From positions 111,398 through 134,385 of the forward strand of contig CAMPET010000021.1 of the NCBI GenBank assembly GCA_946803715.1: a stretch of 22,988 nucleotides of DNA. The letters run 5' to 3'. Positions 13,001-22,988 of the stretch are shown here, one piece after another. A program made the translations under genes and the position numbers. How positions within the stretch are numbered: position 1 is the first letter of the stretch; the number at the start of each line of letters is the position of its first letter. Under the pieces are notes generated by a model that was not told where the DNA came from, searched no databases, and saw only the letters and a list, made by a program, of their open reading frames with translations. Source of the stretch: Beroe ovata (lineage: Eukaryota > Ctenophora > Nuda > Beroida > Beroidae).

Positions 13001-13321
13001 CCACCTCAACAAGACAGTAGCAGCATTGTATCCCTCCCTACGAATGGCAACCATAGCAACACGAGGGTCCATGACAACAGCAGCAACAGATCCAATGACA
13101 ACAACAGCAACATATTTACCGCGCAGCACTCAGTTGATGTGAACAGTGTCCGGTTGTCTATCGATCAGAGCAGCTCTGCCAGGACTTCTGTCGAATTGCA
13201 GCCTGCAACATCCACTGCTTCAGAACGGACTGGTAAACTTCTGAAGAAAGGTTCAGGCTCCTTCACCTCGAGTTCATTCTTTCAGAAAATTCCAAAACGA
13301 TGTCGATCGTCTGCTTCCTGA
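6720..13321 (+). CDS. Rho guanine nucleotide exchange factor, DH-PH (PLEKHG-like), 15 exons
   Basis: Spliced coding region: 6720-7019, 7569-8031, 8497-8553, 9106-9212, 9357-9440, 9846-9980, 10137-10232, 10443-10529, 10986-11096, 11531-11626, 11730-11805, 11935-12221, 12299-12458, 12652-12802, 12943-13321. All introns are GT-AG and phases chain without conflict to a TGA, giving about 862 residues. Residues 1-337 are a low-complexity N-terminal region. About 338-537 is a Dbl-homology domain, with the CR1-like WELFRAELVYL and the CR3 hallmark LSDLLICPMQHLMRYVILLQ. About 540-737 is a PH domain (YCFLFDDMFLITK at its start, RVWMEKLAAL in its terminal helix). Residues 738-862 are a Ser/Asn/Gln-rich tail. 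DH-PH proteins load GTP onto Rho GTPases at membranes and the cortex. The PLEKHG5/6-type assignment rests on DH-PH layout and PH wording and is less sure than RhoGEF. The start is uncertain: in-frame ATGs also occur at 6549 and 6699, and 5' exons may be missing; 6720 has A at -3. Confidence 0.88.
7569..8031 (+). CDS. RhoGEF exon 2 with two coding minisatellites
   Basis: Acceptor TTATTTTCAG, donor CT/GTGAGT; enters in phase 0 and leaves in phase 1. It begins EDTDNERVSDPEIS and carries a Cys-Asn-Pro-Thr heptad array and then an SPVHT pentapeptide array, both in frame. The region is probably disordered. Length may vary between alleles because both repeat units are multiples of three. Confidence 0.75.
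7671..7817 (+). repeat. 21-bp coding minisatellite, 6 copies plus one degenerate
   Basis: Units of the form TGCGCAA(G/A)(C/T)AATCCCAC(G/A)TCC run head to tail from 7671 to 7796, followed by a diverged seventh copy. Each codes for C-A-(S/N)-N-P-T-S inside RhoGEF exon 2. The copies differ mostly at two or three fixed positions, which suggests recent unequal exchange or slippage. Confidence 0.95.
7854..7940 (+). repeat. 15-bp coding minisatellite, about 6 copies (SPVHT)
   Basis: Units T(C/T)TCCTGTG(C/T)A(C/T)ACG-like, in frame in RhoGEF exon 2, coding for S-P-V-(H/Y)-(T/A) repeated five times plus a partial sixth. The Ser-Pro pairs could be proline-directed kinase sites; that is inference only. 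Confidence 0.92.
8497..8553 (+). CDS. RhoGEF exon 3, 57-nt phase-symmetric exon
   Basis: Acceptor TATTTTCAG, donor CAGA/GTGAGT. Entered and left in phase 1, so it can be skipped without a frame change. It codes for 19 residues (FNRQQSETSDPLDDDRNIQ), acidic and without a known motif. Confidence 0.72.
8554..9105 (+). other. RhoGEF intron 3
   Basis: No gene seen. It holds CACA-rich repeats, including a 21-bp unit twice in tandem (8610-8630 and 8631-8651), and a C/T-rich stretch near 9005-9100 before the CACACAG acceptor. Confidence 0.7.
9106..9212 (+). CDS. RhoGEF exon 4
   Basis: Acceptor CTCACACAG, donor ACAT/GTGAGT; enters in phase 1, leaves in phase 0. It codes for LPSLQSRRG followed by KFKIPFLNKRRH, a basic stretch just before the DH domain. 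The phase match to exon 3 fixes this acceptor over the alternative TTTGCAG at 9119-9125. Confidence 0.82.
9357..9440 (+). CDS. RhoGEF exon 5
   Basis: Acceptor CGTGTTTCAG, donor ATG/GTAAGT, phase 0 on both sides, 28 codons beginning DGKWSRSELHS. It is a pre-DH linker. Confidence 0.82.
9441..9845 (+). other. RhoGEF intron 5, pyrimidine-rich with internal duplication
   Basis: Almost pure C/T on the + strand from about 9540 to 9840. A 29-nt block is repeated exactly at 9701-9729 and 9785-9813. The long pyrimidine tract runs into the CCTCCAG acceptor. Confidence 0.8.
9846..9980 (+). CDS. RhoGEF exon 6, start of DH domain
   Basis: Phase 0 on both sides, 45 codons, donor GAT/GTGAGT. TSHWSELIAER, then HMDALWELFRAELVYLIDQL. 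The second part matches the first conserved helix of Dbl domains (usually written as xxELLxTExxYVxxL), which contributes to the GTPase-contact face. Confidence 0.88.
10137..10232 (+). CDS. RhoGEF exon 7, DH domain
   Basis: Phase 0 on both sides, 32 codons, ending DIDESLLFPNVNKLYK before GTAACT. The LFPNVNKLY stretch corresponds to the I-F-x-N-I-x-x-I/L segment of DH domains. Confidence 0.88.
10443..10529 (+). CDS. RhoGEF exon 8, DH domain
   Basis: Phase 0 on both sides, 29 codons, VSNAFSLDLYKMF and onward, donor GAG/GTATGT. It continues the DH helical bundle. The acceptor GTGTCGCAG has a weak pyrimidine tract immediately before it but a C/T-rich run further upstream. Confidence 0.85.
10530..10985 (+). 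other. RhoGEF intron 8
   Basis: 456 nt between DH exons. No gene, repeat array or RNA structure seen. Confidence 0.7.
10986..11096 (+). CDS. RhoGEF exon 9, DH domain
   Basis: Phase 0 on both sides, 37 codons. HQPYQRYCLNYTRAVKYL matches the F-x-x-Y-x-x-Y-C-x-N-x-x-x-A segment typical of DH domains. Donor AAA/GTGAGT. Confidence 0.92.
11097..11530 (+). other. RhoGEF intron 9
   Basis: 434 nt, no gene. Short ATGGTAACGTG-like blocks recur at about 11430-11480 (TCATGGTAACG twice, TTATGGTAACG once). Confidence 0.7.
11531..11626 (+). CDS. RhoGEF exon 10, DH signature CR3
   Basis: Phase 0 on both sides, 32 codons. KLSDLLICPMQHLMRYVILL is the diagnostic third conserved region of Dbl domains (L-x-D-L-L-I-x-P-x-Q-R-x-x-x-Y-x-L-L-L), with His in place of the usual Arg. 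This exon is the strongest evidence for a RhoGEF. Confidence 0.96.
11730..11805 (+). CDS. RhoGEF exon 11, last DH helix
   Basis: Enters phase 0, leaves phase 1, donor CTCA/GTAAGC. DIQKHVPENGREDLKETIS resembles the N-terminal part of the long last DH helix, which runs on into the PH domain. Confidence 0.88.
11935..12221 (+). CDS. RhoGEF exon 12, DH-PH junction and first PH strands
   Basis: Enters phase 1, leaves phase 0, about 95 codons. RSLESKLATLQNFQRLQEL completes the DH helix. FLHAGALHVIE and YCFLFDDMFLITK are the first PH strands (usual form LFxDxLLxTK). Donor AAA/GTATGT. Confidence 0.92.
12299..12458 (+). CDS. RhoGEF exon 13, PH insert and middle strands
   Basis: Enters phase 0, leaves phase 1. 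RYSSKADHQANPAML and then DLHYLVYKQPIALDDIRVHD. The last part reads like the PH middle strands in which a hydrophobic strand and P-I/L-x-L-D-x-I/L follow the loop. The first part forms a longer than usual loop. Confidence 0.85.
12545..12570. repeat. Dyad ACAGTATACACT in RhoGEF intron 13
   Basis: 12-bp perfect arms with an AA spacer, followed by further TATACTGTA/TGTACAGTA runs to 12616. Confidence 0.85.
12652..12802 (+). CDS. RhoGEF exon 14, PH C-terminal helix
   Basis: Enters phase 1, leaves phase 2. CFSLCKYNRLNRCTGLYSFS, then APSPEQKRVWMEKLAAL. The conserved PH-helix Trp is present (VWMEKL). Confidence 0.92.
12808..12842. repeat. Perfect 14-bp-arm hairpin in RhoGEF intron 14
   Basis: TAGTAGTGAATCAT (12808-12821), loop GTACTGT, ATGATTCACTACTA (12829-12842). 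It starts five bases after the exon 14 boundary. Confidence 0.9.
12943..13321 (+). CDS. RhoGEF exon 15, low-complexity tail and stop
   Basis: Acceptor TCTATTTCTAG, phase 2 entry. The tail is rich in Ser, Asn, Gln and Thr (for example NSSNRSNDNNSN), then has a basic Ser-rich end (KLLKKGSGSFTSSSFFQK..., ...RCRSSAS) and TGA at 13319-13321. No PDZ-binding C-terminus is obvious. No AATAAA follows on this strand within the next kilobase, so the 3' end of the mRNA is not placed. Confidence 0.82.
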
Positions 13322-14128
13322 GAATTTGCACCAATTTCTTTGATCCAGAGCGGAGTAAAAGTAAAAGAGATACCCGGGAACATACCGATGTCATATTGTC
13401 ATGATTATGTCATGGTTATGTCATGGTTATGTCATGGTTACTTTCTGTACGCTAGTGTTAGGAGTGTGGTAGACACACAGAAATAGAAACTGTGCGACTG
13501 TGTTGCTACAAGGGTTCACCTTGAACTTTCACTTGGCAGTTCTTGAGTTTCTAGACGCCATAGAAAATGGTGAACTTTCTGTTTTATATGATTCAACATT
13601 TTACAACTACAAGATGCACAATGAATAAGGTTTTGTCGACTCTATTTCAATTTGAATTTGATTTGCTGTGTTCATTGATTGTGGTGTTATGAGCTTTCAA
13701 TTTGCTCGACGAATGCAGCTCTATAAGCGTAAATCATGCTTCTCTGTCTCAAAAACAGTTTTTACTCTCAGATATTACTGCAATTGGATGGATCAAATGA
13801 ACTGATTGAGGGAATGTATTTGCAATTGCAATTGCATGAACTCTGTCCAGCTCCTTAATGCACCCATATTTAGTGTTGAACTAGAAATCGGCGAGTCTGG
13901 ATTTTTCGCTAGGGACAAATTGGCGTAATTGAATATCGTTATTCCTTTATCATTATGGGTTTGAAAGTCGAGGATATTGAGATTTTATTTAAAGATCGAA
14001 GATTCGATGAGAAGGAGTTTTGGAATGAGTGATTTTTCATAACAATTTTACATTTGTCATTGTGATAAATAGTATTTATAAAGATTATTTGATTTGGACC
14101 TCGGTAATCCAAATAGTTTTACTTTATA

Positions 14129-14206
14129 TTGCCTGCCGATGCCAGGTACGGTTTGAGGCTGATGTTGCAATTGCATGAAGCCTGGAGATTCTCCCGCGGC
14201 AGGCAA
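14129..14206. repeat. Inverted repeat, 10-bp arms
   Basis: TTGCCTGCCG (14129-14138) and CGGCAGGCAA (14197-14206) are perfect inverses, with inner CCAGG/CCTGG. Possibly the ends of a 78-bp element; no flanking duplication. Confidence 0.6.
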
Positions 14207-14306
14207 GATAACTCAAACTGATCCGGCAGTGGCATGCTGCCAGATATGACGATTGACGATATGTTATTCATATTGTTAATGTCATGGTATTGGTCATGTG
14301 TACTTG

Positions 14307-14338
14307 TAGTACTACTATAACTATAAGTAGTAGTACTA
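14307..14338. repeat. Short palindrome TAGTACTACT
   Basis: TAGTACTACT (14307-14316) and AGTAGTACTA (14329-14338) pair perfectly around a 12-base loop, inside a TAG/TAC-rich patch. Confidence 0.75.
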
Positions 14339-14461
14339 TTATAGTAGTAGTTCTTTTTGATCGATGATACATCCTGTCCATGTCGCTTGGTCGAAAATTT
14401 TGTTTTTACTCTGTGAATACTGATTTTAGTTTTACGTTCTGTGATTTCTGTTTTACGTTCT

Positions 14462-14568
14462 ATGCTAATGTTGTAGGATTTCACCCTACCCTTGCTGGCG
14501 GGATTTTATCGGGGCGGATTGAAAATCGCGCGCACCGACGGTAGGGTAAAATCCTACAAATGCTAATG
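14462..14568. mobile_element. MITE-like element with 20-bp TIRs and 9-bp target duplication
   Basis: TTGTAGGATTTCACCCTACC (14471-14490) and its near-perfect inverse (14540-14559, 19 of 20) bound an 89-bp element. ATGCTAATG occurs directly on both sides (14462-14470 and 14560-14568), a perfect 9-bp target-site duplication. No coding capacity. A 9-bp duplication is usual for Mutator-like transposons; the superfamily is inferred only from that. Confidence 0.85.
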
Positions 14569-14640
14569 CTATCATGCCATGCTCATGCTATTTCATTATT
14601 TCAAGCCGCGGGCATTGCATCTTGCCGCACCTTGTGAACC

Positions 14641-14771
14641 AAATACTCGAACTCCGCGTACGCCGTACGGCGCACGCGTGGCGTTGCGCGGCTTCTTTTT
14701 AGTTTTACGGCATTTTGAAATGTCGTTCAACTTCATACTAAAAGGAGCCGCGCAACGCGCGCGGAGTATTT
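14641..14771. repeat. Imperfect inverted-repeat element, GC-rich
   Basis: AAATACTC/GAGTATTT at the ends (14641-14648, 14764-14771), GCGTTGCGCGGCT/AGCCGCGCAACGC inside (14681-14693, 14746-14758) and TTTTAGT/ACTAAAA (14697-14703, 14737-14743). The left arm carries about 30 extra bases of CGTACGCC-type sequence. It would form a long foldback. No clear target duplication. Confidence 0.75.
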
Positions 14772-14836
14772 TGCCGGATGTCATCACTCGCTCATCTGTC
14801 CACTTGGGCGCGCGCAAGAAACAGTGGGCAGATTTG

Positions 14837-14969
14837 TCAGATGTTACCTGACCTGTTTTTCGCGCGCGCGCCTTCATCGAAGGCCGAAACACGAAACAGG
14901 CCTGTTTTGGCCTTCGAATTCGATGAAGGCGCGCGCGCGAGAAACAGGTCCTGGTCAGGTAACATCTGA
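14837..14969. repeat. Foldback element with CGCGCGCG arms
   Basis: Left arm 14837-14880 and right arm 14920-14969 are inverted copies with a few-base indel: TCAGATGTTACCTGACC, a TGTTT(T/C)TCGCGCGCGCGCC block, TTCATCGA. The centre also folds (AAACAGGCCTGTTT at 14894-14907). The whole 133 bp is close to one palindrome. No target duplication found. Confidence 0.88.
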
Positions 14970-15012
14970 TCAAGTGACAAGTACAGATAACTAACAACCG
15001 GCAAGGAGTATT

Positions 15013-15077
15013 TGGGTCATAGTGTTTTTTAGAGTTAAGTGTAATACACTTAACACTAAAAAACACTGCATGACCCA
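15013..15077. repeat. 65-bp near-perfect palindrome
   Basis: TGGGTCAT-(A)-GTGTTTTTTAG-(A)-GTTAAGTGT, loop AAT, then the inverse with one to three unpaired bases. It would form a stable hairpin in DNA or RNA. Confidence 0.9.
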
Positions 15078-15082
15078 TGTAT

Positions 15083-15112
15083 GTTTGTGGGTACACTTGT
15101 GTATCCACAAAC
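15083..15112. repeat. 30-bp palindrome
   Basis: GTTTGTGG and CCACAAAC arms around TACAC-TT-GTGTA, six bases after the preceding palindrome; the two may be parts of one element. Confidence 0.8.
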
Positions 15113-15369
15113 AAAACTAAATCAGTGCATTCAATTTCAAAAAGTAGGTTAAATCAACGATACTCATTTACAGAAACTTGGAATTGCATGAAGAACCAAA
15201 CTCGGCAGAGAATAAATTGGTGTCCACTGTCCATTTTTCAAATCTCACCTTCCCTTCAGAAAGTGAACATTAATCAATATAATGCTGTTGCACGATAGTA
15301 ATCATCAGCTAACAGTAACACTAACAATATTACATCGTGATTATGATTTCGCAGTAAAAAATCGACCAA

Positions 15370-15375
15370 TTTATT
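15370..15375 (-). terminator. Possible poly(A) signal for SGK3
   Basis: AATAAA on the - strand, about 430 nt past the SGK3 stop and the first canonical hexamer there. There is no transcript evidence. Confidence 0.3.
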
Positions 15376-15801
15376 TCATTTTCAACATAAATGAGGAATC
15401 GACAATCTTTAATCGAAAAGGTTTTGCATGAAGAACTGAAAATCTTATTCCATTTACCATGATATTGATTTAGATTTAAAGGAATCGATAATGATAGATA
15501 ATCATCCATCTTAGAGTCAGACTATCGGAATTGTCCAAAACATATCGAGTATCGACACACAAGTCAAAGACCACGTTGATGGTGGACGGCTCTGCCACCA
15601 CACGTCCCTGATATTGATAAACAACAGCATGAACATGCCACGGTCACAAATAAAACACGTGAAGTTCTAATTCAATATCGAGTGTTGTGTGCTCCTTGAC
15701 CTTCATCAAGTTAAGCGTCTGCACTATTGTTCGGACAGTTCACGGACCACGTGATAAAACCACGTGATTGACAATCATATTCATTGGTCATGAGACACTC
15801 C

Positions 15802-21515
<5,714 letters not shown>

Positions 21516-21965
21516 TCTAAGGTTTAAAGATATTTGATTCTTGTGGACTAGTTTCAAACCTTGTTTTACAATCTGACAATGCTATGAGGTATCAGAATAT
21601 GGTCAAATCAAAAATGGTCAAAAGTATCCTGGGAGGAGCTCAAAAATGGTTTCATAATGGAACTCCATATTGCAACAGCATTAGTACCAAGAAGGGTGTA
21701 ATTGAAGTCACAGTTTCTCTTTTTTGTGGTCATCGGTTTCTGGAGTCTGAGATAAAGTCTTAAGTCTAGAAAAAATTGACAACACTTCCAAAGACAAAAC
21801 CTTTTTTCTTTTAACACCTCTTTGCCGTCACTGACCCGCATCTGTAGAAAAACAATCCTTATGACTTGTTGCTTATAGAGGATCCACTAAGATTTTAAGT
21901 AAGCTAGCTAGGTTGATTGTATAAATAACAGACATAATGCTGTTAAGTTCAAATTACTATCTTAC
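21516..21965. other. Region upstream of SGK3 start
   Basis: No clear promoter. A short - strand frame continues upstream of the ATG to about 21557. Nothing else recognised. Confidence 0.5.
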
Positions 21966-22067
21966 AAATTCAGCTTCAGAACACTCCTCTATACAATCAA
22001 TTTTGAGAACTGAAGATGGTGTATCAGATAAGAAGCTTCTCCTACATCCACCCACTTTAAATAGTTT
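21966..22067 (-). other. Possible exon (34 codons), unassigned
   Basis: Between CTGGGCAG and a good donor TTT/GTAAGA lies an open stretch of 34 codons (KLFKVGGCRRSFL..., ...DCIEECSEAEF). It is phase 0, Cys/Glu-rich and matches no family I know. It could be an upstream SGK3 exon, part of another gene, or chance; no phase-correct strong acceptor joins it to SGK3 exon 1. Confidence 0.2.
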
Positions 22068-22374
22068 CTGCCCAGGCAAGATATGAATGAATAGATGGAA
22101 CAAATTAAATAAATAAATTAGAATTATAGAATAATATAATAGAATAGAATGTTTTTGACAGAAGATCAACTCAAATATTCAGTGCCAATCTCAAACAGTT
22201 GTATCATTGTTAAGTAACCTTTTATCAAGGTACCCAAATTAAGAACTTCCTTATTTTAAACAGTCCTGTGAATTACAACATACAAAACAACATAAGATTT
22301 TATTAACTTAAAACTATGTAATAATTTAAGCTATAGTAAAAATGAAATACACAAAATTTAAAAAGTTTATTTGG
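22068..22374 (-). mobile_element. Probable 3' untranslated end of the LINE
   Basis: A/T-rich sequence after the LINE stop, including AATAAATAAATT-type runs at 22109-22120 on the + strand. The true 3' end, its tail and any target-site duplication could not be set. Confidence 0.45.
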
Positions 22375-22988
22375 TTAAGTTAAATTGATATTGATACCTT
22401 TCTTCTTAGCAATGAAAGGATTTTCAACGAGAAAATTATTAAACTTTTCCTTGTTATTCAAGTAATTAGGTCCTTCTATCCTATCAATGATTAACTTAGA
22501 TACTTCCCAATAGTTGCGGTCAGATGATTCTTTACTCTGACTCTTGAAAATGTCTAGATTAGATTTAAATGTATTGACATTCTCAGAGTTCTTCACGAAA
22601 ACTGGTAACTTGTTCCAATAATTTCGTATACGTTCTGGGAGGAACTTAGATCTCAGATCACAAATACTCTTGTTACTATTCAGACCTTTGCCAACAATAT
22701 TAAGACCAGACCTGCTCAATTGAAATAAGTGACTACCATACTTCACTTTACCTTTAACAATTTTGAACGTTTCAATAAGGTCACCACGAATACGTCGCTC
22801 CCCTAAAGTAGTCAGTTTTAGTATTTCCAGCCGCTTGCTATATGGTAACATGCCAATGCCATTACACAAACGAGTAAAACGACGTTGAATAGACTCCAAC
22901 TGCAAGATCATTGACCAATTACCATGGCAAGCCGTTGGATTCCAGACATTAACACAGTATTCAAGCTTAGGTCTGATTATACTTTTAT
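22375..22988 (-). mobile_element. Non-LTR retrotransposon, C-terminal end of reverse-transcriptase ORF (CR1/L2/Jockey-like), cut by window edge
   Basis: Open without stop from the window edge to a TAA, over 200 codons. RPKLEYCVNVWNP, LESIQRRFTRLC, LPYSKRLEILKLTTLGERRI, RGDLIETFKIVKGK, FLPERIRNYWNKLP, VNTFKSNLDIF. This order (R-P-x-LEYC-x-x-VW, L-E-x-x-QRR, RR-x-RGDLI-x-x-(F/Y)KI, NxWN-x-LP, F-K-x-x-LD) is the region after the RT fingers/palm in CR1, L2 and Jockey LINEs. Catalytic RT and endonuclease parts lie outside the window. The intact frame suggests a young copy. Confidence 0.93.

Larger units (their letters stand above)
13322..15801. other. Convergent intergenic region, rich in foldbacks
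   Basis: Tail-to-tail spacer between RhoGEF and SGK3. Apart from the inverted-repeat elements listed, there is a TCATGGTTATG tandem (13401-13440) and a recurring TTGCATGAA motif. No gene, tRNA or rRNA seen. Both 3' UTRs must lie here. Confidence 0.75.

Noticed and set aside
14596-15114. 172-codon - strand frame across the foldbacks
   Set aside because: It spans three unrelated inverted-repeat elements and both arms of the CG palindrome, so openness comes from GC-rich repeats.
21608-21841. 77-codon - strand frame upstream of SGK3
   Set aside because: No motif, no phase-correct link to SGK3 exon 1, and its composition resembles the surrounding non-coding DNA.

Overview
This window is nuclear DNA of a multicellular animal. 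It holds two multi-exon genes that point at each other, with canonical GT/AG splice sites and intron phases that chain correctly from exon to exon. A non-LTR retrotransposon fragment sits at the right edge, and microsatellites and short inverted-repeat elements are scattered throughout. A PX-domain SGK kinase, a Dbl-type RhoGEF and a CR1/L2/Jockey-like LINE together mean Metazoa. Introns of about 45-1400 bases and moderate GC suggest a fairly compact, perhaps non-bilaterian (for example sponge) genome, but the species cannot be told from the sequence.

Layout. Bases 1-6.5 kb hold no gene I can support: a CA run at the left edge, a TG run with one unresolved base, a few local duplications and low-complexity T/C-rich stretches. 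Bases ~6.7-13.3 kb (+ strand) carry a 15-exon gene for a Rho guanine nucleotide exchange factor with a DH-PH core, most like the PLEKHG family. Every exon junction was checked by phase and the chain gives one continuous frame of about 862 codons. Two in-frame minisatellites lie in its second exon. Bases 13.3-15.8 kb form the tail-to-tail intergenic gap. It is packed with inverted-repeat elements, including an 89-bp element with 20-bp terminal inverted repeats and a perfect 9-bp target-site duplication.

Bases 15.8-21.5 kb (- strand) carry a complete SGK3-type kinase: a PX domain for endosomal phosphoinositide binding, then an AGC kinase domain with the activation-loop Thr and a C-terminal hydrophobic motif. 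The chain is 14 exon positions and about 485 codons. The most notable feature is that two consecutive exon positions of the kinase N-lobe (the glycine-rich loop exon and the ATP-lysine exon) are each present as two diverged, intact copies in the order G1-G2-V1-V2. Reading frame (G pair) and a 45-nt intron (V pair) both argue that only one copy of each is used per mRNA. This predicts four kinase isoforms from one gene. From ~22.1 kb to the right edge is the 3' part of the LINE, on the - strand.

The two genes need not work together. Both belong to membrane and cytoskeletal signalling (Rho activation; PI3K-dependent endosomal kinase), but their adjacency is only an observation.
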